Origin: Cupriavidus metallidurans CH34
GTDB lineage: Bacteria > Pseudomonadota > Gammaproteobacteria > Burkholderiales > Burkholderiaceae
NCBI RefSeq assembly: GCF_000196015.1
Contig: NC_007973.1
Coordinates: 1,922,001-1,986,000, forward strand
Length of the DNA stretch: 64,000 nucleotides
Reading direction: 5' to 3'
The translations under genes and the position numbers were made by a program. Within the stretch, counting starts at the first letter, position 1, and the number at the start of each line of letters is the position of its first letter. The notes beneath the pieces were generated by a model that ran no database searches, had not been told where the DNA came from, and saw nothing but the letters and a program-made list of their open reading frames with translations. Positions 1 to 8,800 of the stretch are shown here, piece by piece.

Positions 1-28
1 TCGGTATCGGCATCGGCATCACGTAGCG

Positions 29-1456
29 TCACAGCGACGGCCACCGGTCGAGGAAGCCGTGGGCCGATTCGAACAATGCGGCGCAACGCAGCAGTTCCGT
101 GTCGCGGCGGAACCGTCCAACCAGTTGCAGCCCGATCGGCAGATCGTCGCTGCCGAAGCCACACGGCAGGCTGATCGCGGGATGGCCGGTCATGTTGAAT
201 GGCATCGTCCACGGAAACCAGTTCGCGCGCACGTTCTCGTGTACATGCCCGTCGATCTCGATCGTGCCGAACAGATCCTGGTCGATCGGCAGCGCGGTGC
301 GCATGATGGTCGGCATCGCCAGCAGGTCGGCGCGCTCGAGCAACGCCTGCACGCGCTGGAACAGCCGCGAACGGTCAAACATCGCCTGCTGGTACGCCAC
401 GCCGCTGACTTGCGCGGCCGACTCCACCTGACGTACGAACGTTGCGCTCAGTTCGTCGCGATGACGCTCGACGATCTCGACGAAGCGCGTGCGCCAGACG
501 GTGTGGTTGATCGCGCGCCAAAGCGGCTCGATATCGTTGAAGCCGTCGCCATCGAACGGCTCTAGCTCCGCGCCGAGCCCGGCTAGCGCGGCCAGCCCCC
601 GCTCGAACGCGCGTGCCACATCCGCCGCCACTGGGCGGCCCGGCGGCGCCAGGCAATAGAGGATGCGCTTGCCACGCAGATCGCCCTGGGCGCGCGCGGC
701 ATCGACATAGTCGGCCTTCGGCACGCCGATCGACCACGGGTCGCAGGCGTGCTCGCCCGCCATCGCCGCCATCATCAGGCCAGTATCGGCCACGGTGCGC
801 GTGGTGGGGGTGACATAGGTCTGGTTGCCGTACAGGTCCTGCGCCTGGCTATGTGGAATCACACCGTTGCTTTGCTTGATGCCGACCACACCGTTACAGG
901 CAGCCGGAATCCGCGTGGACCCACCGCCGTCGGTGGCGACAGCCAGTGGCGCGATGCCGCTGGCCACCGCCACGGCCGCACCGCCGCTGGAGCCGCCACT
1001 GGTCCGTTGCGCGCTCCACGCGTTACGTGTGCGCCCGAACAGCGGCGAATCGGTCAGGCACTTGGAGCCAAACTCGGGCGTGGTGGTCTTGCCGATCAGG
1101 ATGGCGCCCTGTTCGCGCAGGCGGGCCACCGCGACGGCGTCCTGCTGCGGCACGTTGTCCCGCAACGGCGCCGCGCCGAAAGTCGTGCGCACGCCTTGCG
1201 TGTTGACGATGTCCTTGACCGTGAACGGCACGCCGTGGAGCAAGCCGAGTGGCCCGCCCGCCATGACCAATCGTTCTGCCTGGCGGGCCGATTCCATCGC
1301 CCGCTCGGCGTCGATCGTGATGAAGCAGTTCAGTTCAGGTTGAAGGCGCTCCGCGCGCGCCAGGACTGCGGAAGTGATGTCTACCGGGGAGACACGTTTG
1401 TGCCGGATGGCGTCGGCCAACTCGGTGGCCGACAGAAAGCAGAGGGACTCGCTCAT
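29..1456 (-). CDS. Amidase (amidase signature family)
   Basis: Predicted cytosolic amide hydrolase of 475 aa, the usual family size. The Ser-cisSer-Lys triad is visible: K81 in GVPFTVKD, S156 in TSGGSSGG and the nucleophile S180 in DGGGSTRIPA. The segment after the nucleophile reads GIKQSNG instead of the usual G-K-P-T-x-G, so the substrate pocket may differ. The open frame extends about 100 codons further upstream, but that part is arginine-rich and low in complexity. The ATG at 1456, giving MSESLCFLSATELADAI, is the start that matches family N-termini. The substrate cannot be read from the sequence. The gene stands alone, and its 3' end is 28 bp from the window edge. Confidence 0.88.
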   Translation of the reverse strand: MSESLCFLSATELADAIRHKRVSPVDITSAVLARAERLQPELNCFITIDAERAMESARQAERLVMAGGPLGLLHGVPFTVKDIVNTQGVRTTFGAAPLRDNVPQQDAVAVARLREQGAILIGKTTTPEFGSKCLTDSPLFGRTRNAWSAQRTSGGSSGGAAVAVASGIAPLAVATDGGGSTRIPAACNGVVGIKQSNGVIPHSQAQDLYGNQTYVTPTTRTVADTGLMMAAMAGEHACDPWSIGVPKADYVDAARAQGDLRGKRILYCLAPPGRPVAADVARAFERGLAALAGLGAELEPFDGDGFNDIEPLWRAINHTVWRTRFVEIVERHRDELSATFVRQVESAAQVSGVAYQQAMFDRSRLFQRVQALLERADLLAMPTIMRTALPIDQDLFGTIEIDGHVHENVRANWFPWTMPFNMTGHPAISLPCGFGSDDLPIGLQLVGRFRRDTELLRCAALFESAHGFLDRWPSL

Positions 1457-1551
1457 TGTTTCGTGTAAGGCAACGTCAAGAACTGCAGCAACTTGCGCAG
1501 TCTGCCATGAGCGATACGGCAGGAGAAGCCGGGTAACCCCGCTGGCGCGGC

Positions 1552-1995
1552 TCAGCGATGCATGGCTCCCCCTCCATGGAAGCCACCCGGCGCCGCGCCG
1601 CCATGGAACCCGCCAGGCGCTCCACCGTGCACGACGCGACCGCCCCGCACGATCACGCCGCGACTGGGAAAGAACACATGGTGCATGACGTGCGGGCGAT
1701 GATGGTGGTCGATGAAAATCACGCCGGCGAACCCCACATACGGCGTCCAGTACCACGGGTCGTAGTAATAGTCCCCGCCGCCATAGCCCACACTGCTGCT
1801 ATCCACCATCTGCCACGTGCCATCGGGCTGCAGGCAGGCCACTCCCGCGATGGTCTGCATCACGCCGCCGATTTCGGCCTGCCCAACCACCTGCTGGCAC
1901 ATCGTCGACATGTCCTGCGCCCATGCGCCACCAACGCCACCGCCCAGGCCGAGTCCGGCGATTGCCGCTGCCACGGCCGCCAATCCCTTGCCCAT
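1552..1995 (-). CDS. Small exported Gly/His-rich protein of unknown function
   Basis: 147 aa when started at the ATG at 1995, which has AGGA 5 nt upstream. A GTG at 2004 is the alternative. The N-terminus is a clear export signal: an Ala/Gly-rich hydrophobic stretch ending in GGAWAQ. The mature part has two cysteines (CQQ and ACLQPDGTW), a Tyr/Gly/Asp patch (GGGDYYYDPWYW), a His-rich stretch (DHHHRPHVMHH) and a C-terminus of repeated GGFHGG units. Metal binding by the histidines or a surface role is possible, but neither is shown. I do not recognise a named family. It is oriented head-away from the GNAT gene at 2221. Confidence 0.65.
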   Translation of the reverse strand: MGKGLAAVAAAIAGLGLGGGVGGAWAQDMSTMCQQVVGQAEIGGVMQTIAGVACLQPDGTWQMVDSSSVGYGGGDYYYDPWYWTPYVGFAGVIFIDHHHRPHVMHHVFFPSRGVIVRGGRVVHGGAPGGFHGGAAPGGFHGGGAMHR

Positions 1996-2220
1996 GATCC
2001 TCACCCCGACTTCACCATCCCGACGTCACGACACGCGGTTGCGCATCACGCGGCACATCGGTTTGCCTGCGAGAGCGCGGCGGGACGTCATCGACCGCAC
2101 GGCCTTCCCGCATGATGTAAACCACCCCCAGAACCACTTTATTCCACGCCAGTCGATGTTTGTAGCCGGCCCGCCGGATTTGGATTCCCGACGCCGCTTG
2201 CCTACCATGAATCAGCCCAA

Positions 2221-2787
2221 ATGGAACCGAGCCATCACCCTATGCAAGCCACAGCCCCGACGTTGCCCACCTGTGTGACCCTGCGAAACGGCAAGCAGGT
2301 GCTGATACGAACGATCCGCCCGCAGGACAAAGGCGGCATCCTGACGGCCTTCCATCGCCTGTCTGATGACTCGCGGTATACGCGATTCATGGCGTCCATG
2401 CACGACCTGCCAGACGCGTTGCTGGAAACGGCCGTTCACCCGACGCCGGTCCGCGAATGCGCGCTGGTCGCCATGGCGGGGACGGAGGACAAGGGTGATC
2501 TGATTGGCGGCGCCCGCTTCACGATCGACCCGCACTCCGGATCCTGCGAATTCGCGGTGACAATCGTCGACGGCTGGCATGGTCTTGGCCTGGCGCGCCA
2601 TCTCATGGAGATCCTGATCGCGACGGCACGGGCCGCCGGATACCACACGATGATTGGCTACGTGCTGGCATCCAATACCGCGATGCGCGGCCTGGCGCAT
2701 CGGCTGGGTTTCACGGACACGATGTGCCCCGACGACGCCACCTTGCGCGTGGTCTCCCTGGATCTCACCGCATCTCCCGCGCCCTGA
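2221..2787 (+). CDS. GNAT family N-acetyltransferase
   Basis: 188 aa. It is predicted to transfer an acetyl group from acetyl-CoA to an unknown acceptor. The GNAT core runs from about residue 18 (VTLRNGKQVLIRTIRPQD) to about residue 165. The acetyl-CoA loop is a variant motif A, DGWHGLGLARHLM, followed by the LASNTAMRGLAHRLGF segment typical of motif B. The N-terminal Arg-Asp segment and single-domain length resemble the GNAT module of protein-lysine acetyltransferases (Pat-like), but the large acyl-CoA synthetase-like domain is absent. An in-frame ATG at 2242 is an alternative start. A VOC-family gene follows 18 bp later, so the two may be cotranscribed. Confidence 0.8.
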   Translation: MEPSHHPMQATAPTLPTCVTLRNGKQVLIRTIRPQDKGGILTAFHRLSDDSRYTRFMASMHDLPDALLETAVHPTPVRECALVAMAGTEDKGDLIGGARFTIDPHSGSCEFAVTIVDGWHGLGLARHLMEILIATARAAGYHTMIGYVLASNTAMRGLAHRLGFTDTMCPDDATLRVVSLDLTASPAP

Positions 2788-2805
2788 ACCACCGACCATC
2801 CAACC

Positions 2806-3237
2806 ATGCATCCTCGCCTCACGCTTCTCACGCTGGGTGTCGGCAGTCTCGAACGGTCGCTGGCGTTCTATCGCGACGGCCTGGGCTGGCCAACCAAGGG
2901 CATCGTCGGCACCGAGTTCGAGCACGGTGCCGTGGTCTTCTTCGATCTGGAGTCGGGACTGCGGCTGGCGCTCTATCCCCGCGAGTTTCTGGCCAAGGAT
3001 GCCGCAACCAATACGCCCCTGGGCATCCCGTCGATCTCGCTGGGTCACAACGTCCGCTCCCGGGCCGAAGTCGACGCCGTCATCGAGCAGGCACGCCGTG
3101 CCGGAGCCATCATCCTCAAACCCCCGGTGGATACCTTCTGGGGTGGCTATGCCGGCTACTTCCAGGACCCCGACGGCTATATGTGGGAGGTCGCCTGGAA
3201 CCCGGACCTGATACCGCCCGAGATGCCGCCCAACTAG
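2806..3237 (+). CDS. VOC superfamily (glyoxalase/bleomycin-resistance-like) protein
   Basis: 143 aa, the length of a single vicinal-oxygen-chelate unit pair. It has a canonical beginning (LTLLTLGVGSLERSLAFYRDGLGW) and end (GYFQDPDGYMWEVAWNP), the second carrying the glutamate usually used as a metal ligand. Members bind a divalent metal and act on, or sequester, small molecules. The substrate is not evident. It follows the GNAT gene closely. Its stop codon overlaps the 3' end of the convergent LysR gene by 4 bp, so no space for a terminator lies between them. Confidence 0.8.
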   Translation: MHPRLTLLTLGVGSLERSLAFYRDGLGWPTKGIVGTEFEHGAVVFFDLESGLRLALYPREFLAKDAATNTPLGIPSISLGHNVRSRAEVDAVIEQARRAGAIILKPPVDTFWGGYAGYFQDPDGYMWEVAWNPDLIPPEMPPN

Positions 3238-4178
3238 GCCGGATGTTCGCCCGCCGGCGTCCCGGCCGTCGACAGCAGCCAGCCTGAAAAGCCCTCCACC
3301 GCTGCCAGATCCGGATGGCCGGCGGCATGGGCCACGTAGAAGCCGAAGCCGGGCAACCCCAGCGCGTGCGCCTTGCACAACGCGCCACTGCGCAGCAGGC
3401 CGTCCACCACCACGTTGCTGCATAGCGCCACGCCCTGGCCGGCCACCACCGCGTCGATGGCGTGCAGTTCCTCGCGAAAACTCAGGTCATGGCGGCCACG
3501 CCGAGCCGACGAGTCGCCTGCGGTGAGACCCGCAGCCGCGAACCACTGCGCCCAGGTCGGGGCGTGCGGGTCGCCGCTGCTCCATTCGTAGTGGATCAGG
3601 GGGATATGCGTGAGATCGCCGATATCGAATGTCGCCTGCCCTTCCCGCCCCGCCCTCGCCAGCAGCATCGGGCTGGCCACGGCGAAGAAGGTATCGCGCG
3701 CGAACTCTGTACTGACCAGCCCCTTGGGCGCGCATCGCGCGTAGCGAATGGCGACGTCAGCCTCGCCCGCAGCCAGATCCAGGACCCGGTCCGTGCCGAT
3801 GATCTCCAGCGGCCATTCGGGATGCAGCCCCTGCCAGGCCGGAAGGCGCGGAACCAGCCAGCGGCTCGCGAAAGCGTTCGGACTGGTCACGCGCAGCGGG
3901 CGTGCCACACCGGGCTGCCCAACGGTCGCCACGGCCTCGGCAAACAGCGCGAAACCACTACGCAGCGCCGGATAGAGCCGCTCCCCCGCCACGGTCAGCC
4001 GGAGCGGACGCGGGCGTCGCTGGAGCAACGCCTTGCCGCAGATCTGCTCGAGCATCCGGATCTGATGGCTGATGGCGGTCGGCGTCACGTTTAGCTCCGC
4101 CGCTGCGGCCTTGAAACTGCGGTGACGCGCAACCGCCTCGAATGCCTGCAATGCGCGCAGGGGCGGCAGTTTTTGCAT
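3234..4178 (-). CDS. LysR-family regulator, GcvA-like
   Basis: 314 aa with an N-terminal winged helix-turn-helix (MQKLPPLRALQAFEAVARHRSFKAAAAELNVTPTAISHQIRMLE), then a PBP2-type effector domain. The opening LPPLRALQAFEAVARH is characteristic of the GcvA branch, which often controls amino-acid or oxidoreductase genes. It lies back to back with the flavin oxidase gene at 4291, with 112 bp between them containing a dyad that fits a LysR site. The oxidase is therefore the likely target. The last 4 bp overlap the end of the VOC gene. Confidence 0.85.
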   Translation of the reverse strand: MQKLPPLRALQAFEAVARHRSFKAAAAELNVTPTAISHQIRMLEQICGKALLQRRPRPLRLTVAGERLYPALRSGFALFAEAVATVGQPGVARPLRVTSPNAFASRWLVPRLPAWQGLHPEWPLEIIGTDRVLDLAAGEADVAIRYARCAPKGLVSTEFARDTFFAVASPMLLARAGREGQATFDIGDLTHIPLIHYEWSSGDPHAPTWAQWFAAAGLTAGDSSARRGRHDLSFREELHAIDAVVAGQGVALCSNVVVDGLLRSGALCKAHALGLPGFGFYVAHAAGHPDLAAVEGFSGWLLSTAGTPAGEHPA

Positions 4179-4200
4179 GGGTCCAGTCTAGGTGAGCTTT

Positions 4201-4219
4201 TCTCATCTACAAGCTGAGA
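4201..4219. promoter_or_regulatory. Candidate LysR operator
   Basis: Inverted repeat TCTCA-N9-TGAGA in the divergent space between the LysR gene and the flavin oxidase. It contains a T-N11-A arrangement typical of LysR sites. The function is inferred from position and symmetry only. Confidence 0.4.
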
Positions 4220-4290
4220 TCTTTGCCTTTGCACCCGACCGCCGCGCGCACCACCATGGTCTCGGGGGCGTGACCAACTTGGGGGGCGTG

Positions 4291-5682
4291 ATGCGATCAG
4301 ATCGGCAAGAGGCATCCGGGGACGGCGGCAATCCAGGGTTCGAGGCGTTCCGGCAGGCGTTGGGTGGCCAACTCGTCCAGCGCGGGGATCCTGACTACGA
4401 TATGGCGCGCAAGGTCTGGAATGGCGCAATCGACAAGCATCCGGCGTTGGTCGTCTACTGCGCCGACGCCACCGACGTGGCAGGCGCCGTACGGTTCGCC
4501 CGGGCCACCGGCCTGACCATCGCGGTTCGCAGCGGGGGGCACAATCTCGCCGGACTTTCCACGTGTGACAACGGCATCGTCATTGATCTGTCGCGTATGA
4601 AGCGCATCGACGTGGATGTCGCGCGGCGCCGCGCCCGCGCGGAGGCAGGGCTCAATCTCGGTGAGTTCGACCAGGCAACGCTGCGGCATGGCCTGGCCAC
4701 GACGATGGGGGTCAATAGCGATACGGGTATCGCCGGGCTGACGCTGGGGGGCGGGTTCGGCAAGCTGGGCCGCAAGTACGGGCTGAGCTGCGACAACCTG
4801 GAGGCCGTGGAAATCGTCACCGCCGACGGGGAACGGCTGCACGCCAGCACGACCGAGCACCCGGACCTGTTCTGGGCGATACGCGGCGGCGGTGGCAATT
4901 TCGGCATCGTCACGGCGTTCCATTTCCGTCTGCATCCGATTCCCGCCAGACTGCCGGTATGCGCCGTGGTCTACCCGTGGGATCAGGCTCGGGAGGCGAT
5001 GCTGCACTACGATGCTTTCGCCCGCGCCGCCCCGGATGACGTTGCGGCCGACGCCGCGCTCGTCACCCAGCCATCGGGCGAGCGATGTCTCAGCATCTCG
5101 GCGTGTCATGTCGGGCCAGATGGCACTGAAGAGACAAGGCAAGCAGCGCTGCGCCCGCTGGTCGAGTTCGGCAATCCGGTCGACGCCCAACTCGACTTCG
5201 TTCCGTATCTGCAGATGCAGTCGGCCAGCGATGCGCTCTTCGCGCGCGGCCGGCGGTATTACTGGAAGGCCCAGTTCCTCCGCCAGATTCGCGCGGAGGC
5301 GGTCGACGCTCTCCTCGCTGCCTATGCCCTAGCGCCCTCGCCGGGCTGCCTGGTGGTGTTCCAGCAGGTCGGCGGCGCCATCGCCCGCGTACCCGACGAG
5401 GCCACCGCATATGGAAACCGGTCGGCGGACTTCGACTGCTTCCCGCTGGCCATCTGGGATGACCCGGCCGACGACGACAAACACCGGGAGTGGGCGCGCG
5501 GCCTGTGGGAAGCGGTCCAGCCGTACTCGACGGGCGGGGTGTACGCCAACAACCTCGGCGACGAAGGCGCCCAACGCACCCGCGCCGCGTATGGCGTCAA
5601 CCATTCACGGCTGGTTGCCGTGAAACGCCAATACGATCCTGACAACGCTTTCAGGCTGAATCAGAACATCGACCCGGCCTGA
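4291..5682 (+). CDS. FAD-binding oxidoreductase, BBE/PCMH family
   Basis: 463 aa. It has an N-terminal PCMH-type FAD domain and a C-terminal berberine-bridge segment ending YGVNHSRLVAVKRQYDPDNAFRLNQN. H84 in VRSGGHNLAG is the residue that carries covalent 8-alpha-histidyl FAD in this family. The second attachment cysteine seen in bicovalent enzymes is replaced in the GVNSDTGIAGLTLGGGFG loop, so a single covalent link is expected. Such enzymes oxidise sugars, alcohols or alkaloid-like compounds with oxygen; the substrate here is unknown. The ATG at 4291 is preferred because the upstream in-frame extension (from 4192) overlaps the divergent promoter and is not protein-like. Confidence 0.82.
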   Translation: MRSDRQEASGDGGNPGFEAFRQALGGQLVQRGDPDYDMARKVWNGAIDKHPALVVYCADATDVAGAVRFARATGLTIAVRSGGHNLAGLSTCDNGIVIDLSRMKRIDVDVARRRARAEAGLNLGEFDQATLRHGLATTMGVNSDTGIAGLTLGGGFGKLGRKYGLSCDNLEAVEIVTADGERLHASTTEHPDLFWAIRGGGGNFGIVTAFHFRLHPIPARLPVCAVVYPWDQAREAMLHYDAFARAAPDDVAADAALVTQPSGERCLSISACHVGPDGTEETRQAALRPLVEFGNPVDAQLDFVPYLQMQSASDALFARGRRYYWKAQFLRQIRAEAVDALLAAYALAPSPGCLVVFQQVGGAIARVPDEATAYGNRSADFDCFPLAIWDDPADDDKHREWARGLWEAVQPYSTGGVYANNLGDEGAQRTRAAYGVNHSRLVAVKRQYDPDNAFRLNQNIDPA

Positions 5683-5689
5683 TCCCGAC

Positions 5690-5736
5690 CCGATGCCCGA
5701 TGCCCGATGCCCGATGCCCGATGCCCGATGCCCGAT
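5690..5736. repeat. 7-bp tandem repeat (CCCGATG), six copies
   Basis: GATG recurs at 5692, 5699, 5706, 5713, 5720 and 5727 in perfect 7-bp register. The array fills almost the whole gap between the flavin oxidase stop and the 3' end of the convergent beta-lactamase-like gene. It is a likely slipped-strand repeat with no coding role. Confidence 0.9.
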
Positions 5737-5744
5737 ATCGGTGT

Positions 5745-6917
5745 CTACTGTGCGTCGAGCGCCTTCAGGATCTGGTACGCCGCCCGCACGCGCTCGGGGA
5801 TCGGCAGATTGCGGTTCGCCAACATCACCACGCCGATCTGACGAGCCGGGACGAACACCACATAGGCGCCGAAGCCGTTGGTGGAACCAGTCTTATTGAT
5901 CAGCACGTCGGCCCTGGGGGGCTGCGGCGGCGCCAGCCGTGCGACTTCCTTCGGCTCCAGCATTCCGGCGGCGTTGCCCGTCAGCAGATCCTCGAGCGAG
6001 GTTGGCCAGGTGTACATTTCCCAGCCCAGGCCTTGGGTCATGGGGCCAACGCGGAAGTAGCCGGTGTGCGTACCGGTAACCGCCCGCTGCAACGTCGGCT
6101 CCAGCCGCGCGCCATCCATATTGGCTTCGACGAACCGAATCATGTCGGCCGCCGTGGTCTTCACGCCATAGGCTTCCGAGTCGAACATGCCGGGGTTCAC
6201 GCGGATCGGCTTGCCGTCCTTGTAGCCATAGGCATAGTCGCCCATGCGGGACTGCGGCACCCGGATGAATGAGTGCTTCAGGCCCAGGCCCGGAAAGATG
6301 CGGTGCTCCATCAGGTTGTCGAACGGCTCACCCAGGCTCCGCGCGGCCAGATAACCGAACAGGCCGATGCTCGGGTTCGAGTACTGCCGATGCGTGCCAG
6401 CCGCGTACGTCGGCTTCCATTCCTTGAAGTACGCCAGCATCCGGTCAGAGGTGGTCACCGCATCGGGGAACTGCAACGGCAGCCCGCCTGCCGTGTACGT
6501 CCCGAGTTCCAGCAGGCTGATCGCATCGAGGCTGCTACCCGCCAATCCGGGCAGGTACTGGCTAGCCTTGTCTGAGAACGATATGGCGCCACGCTGCGCC
6601 GCGTATGAGGCGAGCGTCGCCGTAAACGTCTTGCTGACCGACCCGATCTCGAACAACGTGTGTTCGGTGACCGGGGTGGCGTCCGCCTTCGATGCCAGGC
6701 CGAAGTTGAAGACCTGGGACTTGCCGCGGACTGTTACGGCCACGGCCATGCCGGGTACTTCGTACTGCGCCATGACGGGTCGGACGGTATCTGCCACCAG
6801 CCGCGCCAGACGATCCTCCCCGACGGGCACACCATCACCCGCGGCATGGGCGCTGGCCGTGCAAAGCGCCAAGGCGGCGGTAACGGTTCGAAGGCGGTAG
6901 GACGCGAAAATTTTCAT
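5745..6917 (-). CDS. ampC: Class C beta-lactamase-like serine hydrolase
   Basis: 390 aa, the usual AmpC length, with a Sec signal peptide ending near ASAHAAG. All three active-site motifs of class C enzymes are present: S93-V-S-K in EIGSVSKTF, Y179-S-N in HRQYSNPSIG and K342-T-G in LINKTGSTNGFG. The segment TYTAGGLPLQFP is also typical of chromosomal AmpC. It should act in the periplasm by hydrolysing cephalosporins or related beta-lactams. No ampR-type LysR gene lies next to it, so the usual inducible arrangement is absent. The open frame extends 160 codons upstream into a low-complexity Gln/Arg stretch, and the ATG at 6917 with the signal peptide is clearly the start. Confidence 0.88.
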   Translation of the reverse strand: MKIFASYRLRTVTAALALCTASAHAAGDGVPVGEDRLARLVADTVRPVMAQYEVPGMAVAVTVRGKSQVFNFGLASKADATPVTEHTLFEIGSVSKTFTATLASYAAQRGAISFSDKASQYLPGLAGSSLDAISLLELGTYTAGGLPLQFPDAVTTSDRMLAYFKEWKPTYAAGTHRQYSNPSIGLFGYLAARSLGEPFDNLMEHRIFPGLGLKHSFIRVPQSRMGDYAYGYKDGKPIRVNPGMFDSEAYGVKTTAADMIRFVEANMDGARLEPTLQRAVTGTHTGYFRVGPMTQGLGWEMYTWPTSLEDLLTGNAAGMLEPKEVARLAPPQPPRADVLINKTGSTNGFGAYVVFVPARQIGVVMLANRNLPIPERVRAAYQILKALDAQ

Positions 6918-7013
6918 GGTGGAGGCAAAAAAATCAATGGCGTGAAATGGTATAGGAAACTCGTACAATGGCACGGTCGCTGGCTTGCGTCGACCCATTG
7001 CCCGAAGCTGCCC

Positions 7014-8744
7014 ATGCTCAATGGTCTGAACCTGAATCTGATCGAGATCACTGGCCTGCTCGTTGGCGGCCTGGCCCTGTTCCTGTTTGGTCTGGATCTG
7101 ATGACCCGAGGCCTCAAGGCGATTGCCGGCGCGCGGCTGCAATCGCTGCTGGGCACCCTGACCGCCAACCGCTTTCGCGGCGTGCTGGCCGGCGCGGGCA
7201 TCACGGCCCTGCTGAATTCCTCGACGATCACCACGGTGCTGCTGGTGGGCTTTGTCTCCGCCGGGCTGATGACGCTTCAGCAATCGATCCCGGTGATCAT
7301 GGGTGCCAATATCGGCTCGACGCTGACCGCGCAGATCATCGCTTTCAACATTTCGGCGATCACGCCGTTCATGCTGGCTGGCGGCTTCCTGCTGCAAGGT
7401 TTCGCCAAGCGAGAGTTGCTGCAGCAGCTTGGCGGCGTGGTGCTCGGGCTCGGCCTGCTATTCCTTGGGATTGAATTCATGGGCGATGCCACGCGCCCAC
7501 TGCGTAATTTCCAGCCGTTCATCACGGCGATGCAGGAAATGCGCAATCCGTGGATCGGCATCCTGATCGGCGCAGTCTTCACTGCCATCGTGCAAAGCTC
7601 AGCGGCCACGCTGGCTATCGTCATCGCGCTGGGTAGCCAGGGACTGATTCCGCTCGAATCAGGCATTGCGCTGATACTGGGCGCCAACGTGGGCACTTGC
7701 GGCACGGCGCTGCTCGCGTCGATCGGCAAGTCGGCCGAGGCGGCCCAGGTGGGCATCGTCCATCTGCTGTTCAACGTGCTCGGCGTGCTGTTCCTCGTCT
7801 TTATCATCCCGCAGTTCGCGGACTTCATCCGCGAAATCTCTCCGTCCTCGCCGGAGTTGACCGGCGCCGCCCGTCTGGCCGCCGAAACCCCGCGACAGGC
7901 CGCCAACGCCCATACCGTATTCAGCGTGTTAAGCACCGCCGTGCTGATCTGGTTCACCGGACCCATCGGCAAGCTCGCCCAACGGCTGGCGCCACCGGCG
8001 CGCGAAGGGTGGCAGGACCCTGGCCTGCCGCGATTCCTGGACGACACGCTGGCCGGGATGCCGGCGCTGGCCATCCCCCGTGTGCAGCTTGAACTGGTAT
8101 CGCTGGGCAAGCAGGTCCAGGAACTGGTCGAACATAGTGCCGCGCTGGTCGTGGAAGGCGATTCGCAGGAGCTCGTCACGCTGACCGACCAGGACAAAGC
8201 TGCCGATTCGCTGAGCACGGCCATCCTGACCTATATCGGACACCTGTCGGACGCGGTTCACAACGATGATGAAGGTCATCAGCTTGTGGATCTGGCGCGG
8301 ATCGCCACGTGCCTCGACGCCATTCGCGAGGTTGCCACCACCAGCATGCTGGCCCTGAGCCAACGACGGCTGTCGCATGGCGCGGATGCAGCATCGCTAC
8401 GCAACCCGGAGTCGGCGGGCTTCGCGGCGATGGTGTCCGAATACCTGGCGCTGGCGGTGGAGACGATCGCGCATCCGGACACCGAAGTCGCCACGCGCAT
8501 CGTCAATGCCAAGCCGGAAATCGAAGCGCAGGCCGGTGTCGCGCGGCAGGCCATCATGAGCGCCCTGCCATTGCGGAGCGCCGTGGACGCGATCAACTTC
8601 CGGCTTGCCAACGACATGATCGAACAGCTCAATGAAGTCGCACGGCTGTCGCGGGCCATCGCCAAGGCGAGCGGGACACTGAACGAAGTGAAGATGTCCG
8701 ACTCGCCTCCCGAGCCGGCTGCTGTCGGCGCGGCTGTGGCCTAG
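7014..8744 (+). CDS. Na+/phosphate cotransporter family protein with PhoU-like tail
   Basis: 576 aa. The N-terminal two thirds are membrane-embedded and carry the two inverted repeat signatures of the NptA/PNaS family: LLNSSTITTVLLV with GANIGSTLTAQ, and IVQSSAATLAIVI with GANVGTCGTAL. About residue 350 onward is a soluble helical region resembling PhoU, which fits YjbB-type exporters or regulators of phosphate flux. It acts in the inner membrane. The start at 7014 gives MLNGLNLNLIEITGLLVGG, directly before the first membrane span. An upstream in-frame extension overlaps the ampC-like gene on the other strand and is rejected. Confidence 0.85.
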   Translation: MLNGLNLNLIEITGLLVGGLALFLFGLDLMTRGLKAIAGARLQSLLGTLTANRFRGVLAGAGITALLNSSTITTVLLVGFVSAGLMTLQQSIPVIMGANIGSTLTAQIIAFNISAITPFMLAGGFLLQGFAKRELLQQLGGVVLGLGLLFLGIEFMGDATRPLRNFQPFITAMQEMRNPWIGILIGAVFTAIVQSSAATLAIVIALGSQGLIPLESGIALILGANVGTCGTALLASIGKSAEAAQVGIVHLLFNVLGVLFLVFIIPQFADFIREISPSSPELTGAARLAAETPRQAANAHTVFSVLSTAVLIWFTGPIGKLAQRLAPPAREGWQDPGLPRFLDDTLAGMPALAIPRVQLELVSLGKQVQELVEHSAALVVEGDSQELVTLTDQDKAADSLSTAILTYIGHLSDAVHNDDEGHQLVDLARIATCLDAIREVATTSMLALSQRRLSHGADAASLRNPESAGFAAMVSEYLALAVETIAHPDTEVATRIVNAKPEIEAQAGVARQAIMSALPLRSAVDAINFRLANDMIEQLNEVARLSRAIAKASGTLNEVKMSDSPPEPAAVGAAVA

Positions 8745-8800
8745 TCCCTGGCCTAGTCCCTGGCCTAGTCCTTGGCCTGATCCGTGGCTTGATCCCGGTC
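8741..8800. repeat. 12-bp degenerate tandem repeat after transporter stop
   Basis: CCTAGTCCCTGG occurs twice perfectly, then as CCTAGTCCTTGG, CCTGATCCGTGG and a decayed fifth copy. The array starts inside the transporter stop region and ends at the convergent VOC gene. Confidence 0.8.

Noticed and set aside
1457-1756. N-terminal extension of the amidase
   Set aside because: The extra 100 residues are Arg/Ala-rich and unlike amidase N-termini; the ATG at 1456 gives the family length.
2026-2208. Possible 60-aa gene on the minus strand before the GNAT gene
   Set aside because: No family resemblance, no clear ribosome-binding site and basic low-information composition.
6918-7397. 160-codon extension of the beta-lactamase-like gene
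   Set aside because: It lies over the start of the phosphate-type transporter on the other strand and is low complexity. The true start begins a signal peptide.
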